Numbered from the stretch's first letter, positions 9,583 to 20,454 are shown. The stretch: DNA of 64,000 nucleotides from Labia minor (GCA_963082975.1 OY720346.1:70237267-70301266), one strand, 5' to 3'. The notes: generated by a model from the sequence alone, not told the origin. Program-made: numbers and translations.

Positions 9583-10633
9583 TTATGTGAACACAATTCG
9601 GTAGTCGGTGTTAACGCAAGTGAATGTGCTTTTGTGGTCATCATAGGCATAGCTGTAGGCATCTGGGCATCGGTCCTTGAAGAATCGAGGGTAATCCTCA
9701 GGCCAATCAGAGCTCTGAAATTTCGAAAATATGAAATTAATTATTCTTGAATTTTTTGAATAGAATTAGACGAAAGAATAAACGGGGGAATGGCTACCTT
9801 GCATGTTTCTGGAGTGTTGTGAGCGCCAGCGCAACAATATTCGTCGGTATGGAAAGCAGTGCAAGCACTCATACATCCAACGGTTTGTCCGTTGCCGTTC
9901 ACTTTGCGGAGTTTATCTGGACAATCCTGGTTAAAGTCGTGTTCACAACGAGCGTTGGCACATCGGTAAGGGTCTCCGGGGTCACCAACTGGGTTGGTGG
10001 GGTAAATCTACAATCGATTAAGTGTGTAAGTACAACAGTACAAGGTTCAATTGTTGATTATTAATGTAAACTCCTTACGGATATTGGCATATTGGCACCA
10101 TCGACGAGGGAGACATCGTAATAGTCATTTCCTTGCCAGCCATTAAAGGTGAACTCGGCGAGGGATGCTGGAGGTTCTCCACCAGCTCCGTTACATTCGA
10201 GAATTCGACCACAGTCACCAGTTTCACATACGGCACCGTTGCCGAAATCGCAACCAGAACGACCCCAGAAACGGCCCGCCCAATCTTCAGGGGTATCAAT
10301 TTCTCTCTATAATAAATACAAACAAATAACATATTATAATTTCTTTCCAATCGATTATAATCAAATATTTATATTTAAACCCAGAATCGAAAAAAATAAA
10401 ATGAATTTTTACGATATTTTCCAATTACATTAAAAAAAAATCAAAAAAGTACTAATAATAATAATGTATCTATAAGGGAATTTAGTAAATAAGACGATAT
10501 ATGTGGTTTTATTTACAAAATTCCCTTAAAGAGTTCCCACCCAAACGGTGTCTCCGCGATGGTTCTCTACAATCACCCTCTTGGCCCATGCCACCGCCAA
10601 CAGGCAACTTACTATACACACCAGGCGAAACAT
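9583..10633 (-). CDS. Thaumatin-like protein (PR-5/GH64-TLP family), exons joined
   Basis: Secreted thaumatin-fold protein; relatives are small cysteine-rich proteins with antifungal or glucan-binding roles, so any function here is inferred. Exons on the minus strand: 10633 to about 10536 (signal peptide [17 protein letters not shown], then TVWVGT), 10306-10079 ([35 protein letters not shown]), 10007-9798 (YRCANARC to ETCK) and 9714-9583 ([25 protein letters not shown], stop). Introns 2 and 3 are 71 and 83 bp with GTAAGG..TAG and GTAGCC..CAG. Fourteen of the usual 16 cysteines are present; the missing two correspond to the first and last, which pair in thaumatin. Exon 1 hits a stop at 10526 beside a palindrome, and about 20 residues expected before DWAGRFWGR are absent. 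The gene may therefore be damaged or use a donor I have not found. Confidence 0.85.
10473..10528. repeat. Short palindromic insertion next to thaumatin-like exon 1
   Basis: TAAGGGAATTTAGTAAATAA (10473-10492) is repeated inverted at 10509-10528 with one mismatch around a 16-bp loop. The right arm overlaps the point where exon 1 stops matching the other copy (GGAACTC). It is probably a tiny MITE or hairpin insertion that changed the exon 1/intron 1 junction. Confidence 0.6.
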
Positions 10634-10674
10634 CTTCACCACTGTAACAAAAATATACTCGATAATACTCCAAT

Positions 10675-11365
10675 CACTAATATATAACTTAATATAATAT
10701 TTTAGAATGGATAAAATGTTTTTCACATACTATCTTTACCTCTTTGTTAATAAATGACTCTCTAATTTTCTCCTGGTATTTATATTAATTTATAAATAAG
10801 GAAAATCTAAGCATATTCTAATTCTTTATCAGAACAAATTGTATATTTTTGTAAATTTTTGGATTTATTTATTGAAACCCATTAATCTTTTTTAAATTCC
10901 TACTTTTAATTTTAATTAAGGTAATTATAATATGCGATGTTTGGAGTTTGTTTATCATTTGTCATATATTATTGTTTTTGTTGTTTATTCCGATTGCTAT
11001 ATTCTATTAATAAGATATTAATACTTTTCATATTAATAAATTAAAAATGCTTTAAGGAAATAATGAAAAAAAAACTATTTGATATAATATGTTTTATCAA
11101 GATTTCTAACTATCTTATATGTAATGTTTTCTTTAATAAATATATAAATTAGAAGAAACAACCTTGTTCTATTCTATAACTATTTTATTTATTATTATTT
11201 TGTATTTTGACCTAAATTTAAATATTATTCAATTATATCAGAACAAATTAATAAATATTAATTTATTCTTAAAAATGTTCGAGATCTACTGATTAAAAAG
11301 AAACTGAACGGAAATTAAAGGACATTTAAGAGCTTTAAAATGTCTAAATACAATTAGATTAATAT
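10675..11365. repeat. Duplicated 5' flank of the thaumatin-like gene, copy 2
   Basis: Aligns by eye with 3869-4615. It is interrupted at about 11366 by a mariner relic and resumes at about 12155 with GATTAGTTTCAGGATAATGG. An acceptor-like TTTTTGTTACAG sits just before the ATG of exon 1 (10639-10650), so part of this region may be a 5'-UTR intron. Confidence 0.75.
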
Positions 11366-12154
11366 TTTTGCACGTCTGTTATTGGAAAATTATAAAAAAA
11401 TATTTAATTCAAAATAGTCTCCATTAGAATTTATACATTTTTCTTATCTTCGGCAGGTTATGAATGTCACTCCAAAAAAAAAACAAATCTTCCTTTGAAT
11501 CGAATCAGTTGTCGAGCCATTTTGGTACATTTTCATACGATTCGGTTATTCGGCGAGTGCATGTCCCAATGATATGAATAGATGATAATCAGACGGAGCC
11601 AAGTTTGGAGAATAAGCCGCATGCTCTAGTACTTTCAATTGAACGCCTCAATGGTATCTGTGACCAGTTTATGCATTTTCCGTATTGGTCGATTCAAATC
11701 GATCATTTGTTGTTGGTAGTGATCAGAGTTAACGGTTTAGTAGATCATAATATATTATACCCTTTTTTGGTTGTTTCCCACACCCACCTGGTTTCTCACG
11801 TCAAAATCACCACTTTTAAATTTTTTAAACCATTCAAAGCAATGAGTTTTGTCAAGAGTATGTTCACGGTATGCTTCGACAACCATTCTATGCGATTCTG
11901 CACCAGCTTTCTTCACATGATATCAGAAAACCAATGCTGTCCGCAAATCATAGTTCGGAGGCACAAAACTCTACATGTTTGAGGTTGTTGAATAATATAT
12001 CGGTGTATGATACTTAGGTTATTGTGTGTTCACAAACTTCGTTAGCTGTTAGAGGGAGAAGATGGCTCTACAGAAGCGATCTTACGGTCTTTAAACTGAT
12101 AGCAAGCACCATCCATCTTTAGGGAAATTCCGGTTTCATATTTTTACACTTATG
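11366..12154 (-). mobile_element. mariner transposase relic inserted in copy 2
   Basis: On the minus strand, fragments in changing frames follow the order of a mariner transposase. A GWWGK-like GGCGKQPKKGI region comes first, then TVNSDHYQQQMIDLNRPI, then the post-catalytic SKLGSV*LSSIHI (from SPDLAPSDYHL) and SYENVPKWLDN. Many stops and frameshifts are present and no clear terminal repeats remain. Copies 1 and 3 of the host duplication lack it, so the insertion came after the duplication. Confidence 0.7.
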
Positions 12155-12944
12155 TATACATCATTGATTAGTTTCAGGATAATGGAGGTTTTTTATAACC
12201 TTTGACACACACAAGTACATTTTATCACTAAAAATTAAAAAATAAAACTAAATAAAAAAATTTTTCATTCACTATTTATTTAAAAGTGTACTTCAAATTA
12301 AAAAAAATTAGCATTTCTAGCAAAGAATAATGATAAAAATAATATCTTCGTTCACATAGTTTAGTTGAATTTGTTCCATTAACCTTTTGGTGGTTTGGTT
12401 TCCTCCCTATCTGCTTCCCCACCTTCCACAACCCTCTCTCATTATCAAGAAACTTTTCAGACAAGGATTAAATATTTACATTCAAGTTTAATACCATATT
12501 TTTATCCGCCAGATGAATTATTAAATGGTGGCTAATTTTAATCTTCGTCCCTTTAGAATATAATAATAATATTAATAATAATAAAAACCGATAATTGAGT
12601 AAAGATTGAAAAAAAAATTGAACTAATAAAATAGTTCTGTAAGAGGGATTTATTCTTTAATAACTTTCAAGAAAAGAGATTATAAGTTTTTTAAGCGAAT
12701 AGTTTTCCAAGAAATATTCCAATTCTTAATGAAATATTTCCACCCTCTCAAGTGAATATTATTCATTTTTTTTAATATGAAAAATTCCAGGTCAGCCGCC
12801 TTTTATCTTCTCTAAAGTTTCCTGTGCAAATGAAATCTATACAATTCAATAAAAAATAAAGATTCTTTTAAAATTTGGACATATAAATATATTCAAATAT
12901 AACTATATTCAATATTCAAATATACATATACATATATATATATA
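12155..12944. other. End of duplication copy 2 and unique spacer
   Basis: 12155-12260 matches copy 3 (TTAGTTTCAGGATAAT and AAAATAAAACTAAATAAAAA). 12261-12944 is AT-rich. A pyrimidine-rich patch at 12390-12445 has no supported role. Confidence 0.5.
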
Positions 12945-13145
12945 TAAACAAAACCTCTCACTTTTGTACATCGTATGTACGCCTATCAAGTCGGTTATAT
13001 CAATTAGGTGTCCTAAGATCAGTAGAAAAGGACCCAAGTTTGATCCCGGAGGTTGGGTTGACATCCCATAGAGAAATTCTCTTGCCAAGCCATGGACCAC
13101 GAGAATGTGAGCCAGCTACGCTAACCTCTCACCCTGTGGCGCCTT
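12945..13145 (-). repeat. tRNA-derived SINE (family A), full-length copy
   Basis: The minus-strand head GGCGCCACAGGGTGAGAGGT is followed by TAGCGTAGCTGG (A-box-like) and the body GATGTCAACCCAACCTCCGG. It ends with TACAAAAGTGAGAGGTTTTG and an AT tail. Four copies of this family lie within 5 kb, all with the head at the higher coordinate. Confidence 0.7.
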
Positions 13146-13589
13146 TATATATCATTTTATTTATTAAATGTTAAATATTTATAATTTTTATTAGTTTCAA
13201 GTAAATTAAATTTATTATAAATTAATTATATTTGAACAATTTAAAATATATCAAGTTAAGTTAAAAAAAATTGTTCAATTTTCAAACCTTTTATTTAAAC
13301 ATAACAAAAAAATACGATAGTTTATGACATATTAAAATTTATGATGTAGGAAATGTTTTGAGAAATTAAAATTTATTTATTTTAAACCACTATGAACAAT
13401 GGAAAATGCCTTCTTAGTTAATTATATTTTTATTGTATTTATTGTTGTTATCGTTTAAATTTATATTTTACTGATAATCATAATTTATATTTACTTTAAT
13501 ATCATTATGATTCACTAAAAACACTTCTCAATAAGCTATTTCTAAATTTATTTTATATGAATAGTCAATAAATCGTAAATAAATATATA

Positions 13590-13807
13590 ATAGAATAGAA
13601 GTCCTATGATCAGTAGAACGGGTCATTTCAACCTTTACCTTGATTTTCTTTATCGGAGGCGCTACTTTTTATCGAGTAACCAATTTTGAGGCTGGGTTGA
13701 CTCCTTCCCAAAGACCCCAGCTAGAGAAAATTCCTTGCCAGGCCCAGGATTTGGACCCGGGACTACGAGAATGTGATCCAGCTACGCTACCGCCCACCCT
13801 GTGATGC
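13590..13807 (-). repeat. tRNA-derived SINE (family A), copy with best B box
   Basis: On the minus strand GGGTGGGCGGTAGCGTAGCT leads to CGTAGTCCCGGGTCCAAATC, a good RNA polymerase III B-box match. The body shares CAACCCAGCCTC and the AAAAAGTAGCGCCTCCGAT block with the copy at 15940. This copy shows best that the head is tRNA-derived. Confidence 0.72.
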
Positions 13808-15009
13808 TTCTTTAATAGAATAGAAAACTATTTAAATATTTTAAAATTTTAAATAAAATGATAACATTCTAAACATTTTTTTATGTAAATATAATTCAAA
13901 ATTATTGATTTTTTTAAATTAGTAGTATATTAATAAAATTATATTGGTTGATTTTTTTTTTTTTAAAACAAGTTGAACTATCTTGATTATAAATTTATCA
14001 CATATTAAATAAGATACTTGTGTGTGTGTGTGTGTATACTTGTATAATAAAATAATCCATTGAACACGTGAAGGTATCCTGCCTCAATTTTTTTTAACTA
14101 TAATTATTTTTATCCATGATTGATATAAAGAATTTATATTTCTCTTTAAACTTCCTACTTTCCCAAGTGTGACTCGCAACTCTTCCTTTTACTTTGATTC
14201 TAGTACTAGCATAACCATTTTTTCAAACATATTCTAATAATGTATGAAATAAAAGGTGCTTTTAACTCAAAATAATTTCAATTCTCGTATTTTAAATTTA
14301 TTTTCTCTATTAATAAAAATAGTCTAGTTTTCATTGTTTAGAACTCATCAAATTGAAAAATCAAAACTAACATAATAAAATTGTAGCATTTTATAACGTT
14401 TTTCTTAACTTCACTTCGCGTCTGTCGCTCTGTCTGTTCGCTCTTTTGACAAATTGAAATCGATTTTTTTATATATTCTTGACCACTCACAAGAAAAATA
14501 TCTCTAAAACATAATCACTGGGAAACTTTCTTAATCAATTTAGTTATATAAATAAATATTTCATTTTAATTTTTAAAGTAAATAGATAATTTTAAGTTCC
14601 TTAAGAAACTCCGTCATAATTTTTTTTTATCTCAGGTATATCGTTATCTAAATATAAATCATTCATTTTTTTTTTTCCAAAAATTAATTTATCAATTTAT
14701 CTTATGTATTTATATAAAAATTATTCGATTTATCAATATTATTATCAGTTATGTATTATATACTTTAAACAATTTTATTATTATTAATAAATACTAAAAT
14801 AAATAAAAGTTGAAATGAAATGATCTGGTAGAGAGTTTTTTTATTGATCAGTTTATTAGCAAACATCTTGAATAGAATAGTTATTTAATTAACTGATAAT
14901 TATTAAAAGAAAACAATACATGCTGTATCTATAAATTTAATTTAAATGTAGAGTGTAGTTTAATGATAATGATACTTCTATTCGTTGTTATTCACGATCG
15001 ATTATATCA
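13808..15009. other. AT-rich spacer with one short dispersed repeat
   Basis: 14021-14035 is a (TG)n run. The block 14395-14475, starting ATAACGTTTTTCTTAACTTC and passing CTGTCTGTTCGCTCTTTTGA, recurs at 39722-39803, so it is a dispersed repeat of unknown class. Nothing else was recognised. Confidence 0.5.
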
Positions 15010-15150
15010 AAAAAAAATGAATTCTTTACATTAAAAAATTAGATAATATTTTTATTTATTTATGTATTTATTATGTATTATGTATTTTGTATTTTGACTT
15101 AATCTTAAATGCTATATTGAATTATATCAGAACAAATTAATAAATTTAAT
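15010..15150. repeat. Duplicated flank, copy 3, first part
   Basis: The blocks TATTTTGTATTTTGACTTAA and GAATTATATCAGAACAAATT match copies 1 and 2. The sequence breaks off at about 15150, where HINE-1, a mariner end and a SINE intervene, and resumes at about 16125. No thaumatin-like exon lies next to this copy. Confidence 0.6.
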
Positions 15151-15171
15151 ACAGACTCTTTGATACATTTT

Positions 15172-15735
15172 TTCTATCTCGCAAGAGATAATATTGCGAT
15201 CACGAAAATTTTCGATGTCGAGATTTTGATGTTTGTATACGTTTTGAAGGTCCCTGAGTCATTTTCACTAAGGTTGAGAAAAATGTCTATATGTGTGTGT
15301 ATGTGTATGTTACGCAAAAACGGTTTGTTTTTTTAATAATTTTAACTTTTTTCAATAGCAATGAATTAAAATTGAACAATTCACATTAAAATTACAATTT
15401 ATGAAATTTGAATTTCTGAATATTTATTTATGTTGGATAATTTTCCACATGATTAAAAATTGTGTAAAACTACTACATATAGAATTTCAGCTTGATTGAA
15501 TAGATGAAAGTACCGGAATTAATTTTGTAAATTTTTTAACATGTTGACTGCCAATCACGCGCCAGCACGTGACGTGGTGTCATCAACAAACATTCAAAGA
15601 CGCACTGGTTTAATAAATATTATTTATTAATTTTAATATATAATTTATAATTAATTCAATTTAATTTAAATATAATATATGTGTTAATTAATTCAATTTA
15701 AATTTGCGAAATAGTCGAGTGGAGACATTCCAGCT
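15172..15735 (+). mobile_element. HINE-1 repeat (Helentron-like, non-autonomous)
   Basis: The 5' end is CTATCTCGCAAGAGATAATA, followed by the family words GCGATCACGAAAATTTTCGA and TTTGAAGGTCCCTGAGTC and a (TG)n microsatellite at 15291-15310. The 3' end has GCGAAATAGT followed by the hairpin GAGTGGAGACATTC. The inverted subterminal motif (ACTATCTCGC/GCGAGATAGT), central microsatellite and 3' hairpin match the HINE layout. Confidence 0.65.
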
Positions 15736-15737
15736 TA

Positions 15738-15925
15738 TTTTTTTTTTAAGTAAAAAATCGAAGAACACACTAAACTTGACTAGTTTTTTCAGTCAAAAAC
15801 AAACCACTAATCCAAAATAGTTGATAATGTCAACATATGAGAAATAAATGTGACCAAACAATAATAATCGAATGTACACAGCCCGCGAAAATTCAAAATT
15901 CACCTTTTCTTTTGAACAGATATCG
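15738..15925 (-). mobile_element. mariner 5'-end fragment (same lineage as 31245-31846)
   Basis: The sequence from AGTAAAAAATCGAAGAACAC to CCTTTTCTTTTGAACAGATA matches the 5' end of the mariner at 31640-31846. Only the terminal repeat and untranslated leader are present and no transposase remains. Confidence 0.65.
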
Positions 15926-15939
15926 TATAAAAAAAACGT

Positions 15940-16120
15940 CTGACTTTTGTAAATACTAAGTAAACACAACACCTATCAAGTCGGTTATGTCATTTAGGTG
16001 TCCTATGATCAGTAGAACGGGACCTATCAACCTCTACCTTGATTTTCTTGATCGGAGGCGCTACTTTTTATCAAGTAGCTTCCTAATGTTGATCCCGGAG
16101 GTTAACTCCGTCAGACCTCG
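15940..16120 (-). repeat. tRNA-derived SINE (family A), head-truncated
   Basis: Shares GTCTGACTTTTGTAAA, CCTATCAAGTCGGTTATGTC and GGAGGCGCTACTTTTTATC with the other copies. The tRNA-like head is missing; the sequence passes at GGAGGTTAACTCC into a mariner-like end and duplication copy 3. Confidence 0.65.
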
Positions 16121-16124
16121 TATA

Positions 16125-16390
16125 TCAGAACAAATTAATAAATATTCATTTATTCTTAAAAAAGGTTCGACATCTACTGATTAAATGGAAACTGAACGGA
16201 TATTAAAGAGGGACAGTTATGAGCTTTAAAATGTTTAAATACAATTAAATCAATTAACCTAATACTTTGGATATTTTTATTTATCCATCATAGAATTGAT
16301 TAGTTTCAGGATAATTGAGGTATTTTATGATTTTATCACCAAAAATTAGAAAATAAAACTAAATAAAAAACTTTTTATTTATTTTATTCT
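16125..16390. repeat. Duplicated flank, copy 3, second part
   Basis: Starts ATATCAGAACAAATTAATAA and shares GAAACTGAACGGATATTAAA, GGATATTTTTATTTATCCAT and GTTTCAGGATAATTGAGG with copy 1. Its tail, ACCAAAAATTAGAAAATAAA, matches copy 2. Confidence 0.7.
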
Positions 16391-17059
16391 ATGAATAGTA
16401 TCACTTTTAAATTCAATTTAATAGGGTCAAGTTGGGGAGAAAATTTATATAAACCTATTAATATTTTTATATTCGCTCATAGATATTCATTTTGTTTGTT
16501 TTTTTTTTTTTTTGTAAAAGAAATCTCTTTAAAAATAACATGTATGAATTGAATAATTTATTTATTCAAACCACTTTAGTTGAACTAGAAAAGAATGAAA
16601 AAGTAGTGGGTGATTAGGGGTATGGTTTGCTTGTTATGTATTCCAATGAAGTAGAGACTTTGAAAACAAAATTAATAATTGATAAACGTTAAAAACAGGA
16701 CGATTTTTGTTTCCTATTTATTAATTGAAAACACAACTCGATGAATAGTTAAGGATGAGGGGGTGAGCGGGTGTTGTCTGGAATAATCCATGGGAGACTT
16801 GTCTGGATTGTATCCTTTTTTTTTTTGTTTTTATCAACTTTATGAATTAGAAACAAGGGAAAAACCTTCCGGATAAAATCCCTCCATCAGAGAAATAATA
16901 TTACTTATTCCTATATATACCAGAAGTCATTCCAGGATTCCTTTCCAAATATTATACATATTATAACAATTATTTAAAAAAAAAGTATTATATAAATTCT
17001 AAACATTTTATCCTATATAAATTATATATACTTAAATAAATTAAATATTTACTCATATA
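16391..17059. other. Spacer with moderately GC-richer patches
   Basis: No repeat or coding frame was recognised. 16600-16640 and 16750-16810 are less AT-rich and look unique; a regulatory role is possible but unsupported. Confidence 0.4.
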
Positions 17060-17613
17060 GAGGGTGATTATAAAAGGATTTTACAACTTTGAAAGCACAT
17101 ACATATTTATTGAAATTACTTACAGAATTGAGAAAGGTGTCATTTTGTCATAAAACACTTCAAGTTCGACTCGCGTAGTGCTTTACTGCGAATTTCAGTC
17201 ACTACTTGCGCCACGGTAATGCTTTGTTAAAATGGCGACTTTTACTGATGCGGAACTTGCACGATGTGTGTTGTTATTTCATAAACGAATTTTGCTACAG
17301 CTGTTCAAAGAAGATTTCGTACGGAATACCAGAAAAAACCTCGAAGCAGACCGACAATTTACAGTTGGCACAAGAACTTTATTGAGACTGGTTGTGCTGT
17401 TGTTCATTGGAAATCACCAAGTAGACCGAGCGTTTCTAATGCTGTTGTCGAACAAATTAGGGAAACCTTTGGCCGTAGCCCGAAAAAATCAACTCGCCGT
17501 GCGTCTCGCTAGACTGGAATTCCTCAACCTACAGTGTTACGTAAAAGATTACACTTGAGACAATAAATATGTATGTGCTTTCAAAGTTGTAAAATCCTTT
17601 TATAATCACCCTG
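17060..17613 (+). mobile_element. mariner/Tc1-type element, internally deleted, long perfect TIRs
   Basis: A 554-bp element flanked by TA on both sides, with terminal inverted repeats of about 53 bp that match almost perfectly (GGGTGATTATAAAAGGATTT inward). The transposase N-terminus starts at 17232 (MATFTDAELARCVLLFHKR). A one-base loss after HKR shifts frame; the +1 frame continues the helix-turn-helix part (AVQRRFRTEYQKKPRSRP, TIYSWHKNF). Then comes an in-frame stop within RASR*TGIPQ. The catalytic DDE/D region is absent. This is a non-autonomous, MITE-like derivative. Confidence 0.85.
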
Positions 17614-17667
17614 TACATTTAGATTTAAATTAAAAAAGCATTTTATTCATTTTTTTAAGTTTACAAA

Positions 17668-17795
17668 AATTAATTGAAAAACCTCTGACTTTTGTACATC
17701 TTATGCAAACACAACACCTATCGAAATTCCCTTGGCAGAACTCGGGACCATGAGAATGTAAGCGAACGCTGTTGTCCCTCCCCTGTGGCGCCTTT
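17668..17795 (-). repeat. tRNA-derived SINE (family A), internally deleted
   Basis: Tail words CCTCTGACTTTTGTACATCT and the head end CCCCTGTGGCGCC are both present, but the middle is shortened to about half. The orientation is the same as the other three copies. Confidence 0.65.
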
Positions 17796-18496
17796 AAAAA
17801 ATAGAATTAATGTTATATTTTTTATTAATAATTATATTGTCAATTAATTATTAATTATACCTGAAAATATCATGGATTCTGAAAGATGATAACTAATTGT
17901 CAATGTATAAGAAATATTAGAGTTATTATAAATACAAATTTTAATTCTAAGAAATTTTTTTATTCTAAAATTGAACATATAATATTATTCGTAATTTTTA
18001 AATTTGATTAAAATACAAAAAAACAATTTAACATATTATTTTGAAGGAATATATTGCATTAGATTTATATTTTTATATATTTTATTAATTAGTCTGGCGA
18101 GATAGTAAAAATCTGAGTATATGTCCATGATATATACAAATATATTATTTAAATATAATAATATGCTTAACAAATCTGATGATACTTATAGTGGCGGGGT
18201 ATGCTATCTCAAGGCTTGACTCGGGGGTCATACTTATTGTTAGTACAAAAAACAAATAAAATTATTCAAATATAAAAAAACTATTTTCTCCAACTATCCT
18301 TTTATGTTGTTTGTTAAAACAAAAATAATCCGCTTTTCTTTTCTTTTTCTTTTTTTTAAATGTAAAAAAATAGAATTCAGGGGAGTGAGGATACTTGTTA
18401 TTACTTTCGAGCCTCGACTATTCAAATATTGAACATGTCTCGACACTTCAGCAAACATCAATCCAGACAAAACATCTCGGCAAAAATAAGCAATAA
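17796..18496. other. AT-rich spacer
   Basis: 18089-18105 carries TCTGGCGAGATAGTAAAAAT, a lone copy of the HINE-1 5' terminus in inverted orientation. Otherwise nothing was recognised. Confidence 0.4.
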
Positions 18497-18542
18497 TATA
18501 TATATCTATATATATATATATAGATATATATATATATATATT
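18497..18542. repeat. (AT)n microsatellite
   Basis: An AT dinucleotide run with GATATA interruptions. It is self-complementary and can form a hairpin. Confidence 0.9.
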
Positions 18543-18645
18543 TTCAAATGAACATCTTCCCACCACTTTTTTACAAAATAAAAAATAAAAATAAAATGAA
18601 TTTTAATATCAGAAAGATATACATATTTTTTTATAATTTTCTTTT

Positions 18646-19425
18646 TACCGACCGACGATAGTAAGGGAGGTATTGTTTTCACACCAAATTTCACATGTGG
18701 AGATTTTTACATATCTCCACGAATCATGCATTTTCTTAACAGAAAAAAGTATTTTTAGCATGATGTCTGTCCGTCCGTCCGTCCGTCCGTATAGATGTGT
18801 ACAGCCTGAACGGCTCAACCGATTTTGATGAAATTTGGTATATTTACTTAATGCATCAGTGGGATGAATTGATCAACTTTTGGTGCAAATCCGGAAACCG
18901 GAAGTGGTCCGTCCGTCCGTCCGTCCGTCCGTATAGATGTGTACAGCCTGAACGGATCAACCGATTTTGATGAAATTTGGTATATTTACTTAATGCATCA
19001 GTGGGATGAATTGATCAACTTTTGGTGCAAATCCGGAAACCGGAAGTGGTAGTATTAGCGATCGACGATAGGAGGGGAAGGGTTATTTTCACTCCAAATT
19101 TCACATGAGGAGATTTTTTTACATATCACCACGAATGTATTGGTTTTATCCTCGGGAAAAATCATCTTCATTATGTTTTTCTTAATTTAAAATTATATGA
19201 CGTCACCCAGCCCTTCATGACGTCACAGCCTCGGGTAACGCCGGGTAACGCCGGCTACTTCAGCTATATATTATAAATAAAATAAAATTAAAAATATTTA
19301 TGTTCTATCCATATCTGTTTTTTATTACATTAATAGATATATTAAAATTATTTGAAATTGTTTCTGTAGCTGGAAATTAATTTACTTCAAACCGTCGGTC
19401 GGTTCGGACCTGGCCACAGGTCAAC
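18646..19425 (+). mobile_element. HINE-2 repeat with internal tandem duplication
   Basis: The 5' end is ACCGACCGACGATAG and the 3' end is CGTCGGTCGGT followed by the hairpin GGACCTGGCCACAGGTC. The CCGT microsatellite plus about 130 bp of adjacent body (18766-18907) is repeated directly at 18910-19048, so this copy is longer than its sisters. Confidence 0.65.
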
Positions 19426-19597
19426 TTATTTTAATATTATATTTATTTAATATTATATTTACATAATTGTATTAAAATAAATTAAACAACACTTTGCATT
19501 ATCTTATTAATTTGAAATTATTTCGATAGAATTATATACATTTAATTAAATAAACAGATATATTATGAACTTAAATAACAAACAAAAATTACTTTTT

Positions 19598-20180
19598 ACT
19601 ATCTCGCCAGAAAATTTTCGTTGTAAAGATTTTGCTGTTTTTATACGTTTTGAAGGTCCCTGAGTTATTTTCACTTTTTTTTCCTCTTTACGAGTAATTC
19701 CCAAAGTGGGCGCTGGGGCGGTGATGGTCACAGATGCATTTAAGGGAAAATTACTTGTATATTACGTTTTATTCCAAGATCAATAAATAGATACAAAAAA
19801 TTAAATGTTTCTAATTTACACCTTTATTTATAATATTTTGCAAATAAGTACATTTATCTTTTTATTTAATTGTTATCAAAATTTAAAAAAATTAATTTTC
19901 AAAGGGGCGCTGAGTAAATTTTTTTATAGAAAGGGGGCGCTTGGCCAAATAAGTTTGGGAACCACTGCTCACTGACCATAAAAATAAAGATATAATTTTT
20001 TAACACAACTGCCAATCACGCGCCAGCACGTGACGTGGTGTTATCAACAAAGAACCAAACACGAGCTGGTTTAATAAATATTATTTATTAATTTTAAAAT
20101 TTATAATTTAATTTAAATAAAATATATGTTATTTAATCCAATTCAAATTTGCGAGTTAGTCGAGTGGAGACACTCCAGAT
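19598..20180 (+). mobile_element. HINE-1 repeat interrupted by a hAT-like MITE
   Basis: HINE-1 5' words (ACTATCTCGCCAG, TTTTGAAGGTCCCTGAGT) are followed at about 19690 by an insertion and resume at about 19978 with ACCATAAAAATAAAGATATA. The 3' end is GCGAGTTAGTCGAGTGGAGA. Confidence 0.6.
19690..19975. mobile_element. hAT-like MITE (TTCCCAAA ... TTTGGGAACCACTG)
   Basis: The left end has ATTCCCAAAGTGGGCGCTGG and the right end AAGTTTGGGAACCACTG, with the inverted GGGCGC motif inside both. It sits inside a HINE-1 copy. An exact target duplication is not clear. Confidence 0.5.
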
Positions 20181-20454
20181 TTTTTTTTTTATTATTTTGA
20201 AATATTTATTATTAATTTTTTTCTATGATATTATTTTTAATCCAATTCTAATACGATCATCATTAGTAAAAATTGGAATTAAGTCATTGTAGTAGAATTG
20301 CTGGAGTTAAGGTGGTCATACGAACAGATTGATTATTGTTGTTATATGATAAATTAAATAAATTATTATATTATGCTTTGATTTAATAAATGTTCTTTTA
20401 TTTGGTTTATAAAAATTTGTTATTTCTTTATCTACATATATAGTTCTTAGGTTC

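Noticed and set aside
9469-10064. Plus-strand frames of 93 and 105 codons
   Set aside because: They are antisense shadows of thaumatin-like exons 3 and 4, which have full family motifs and GT-AG introns on the minus strand.
10075-10350. 91-codon minus-strand frame and 94-codon plus-strand frame
   Set aside because: Both are out-of-frame readings of thaumatin-like exon 2; the correct frame gives [14 protein letters not shown].
11605-11982. 125-codon plus-strand frame
   Set aside because: Antisense to a mariner transposase relic, whose conserved words read on the minus strand.
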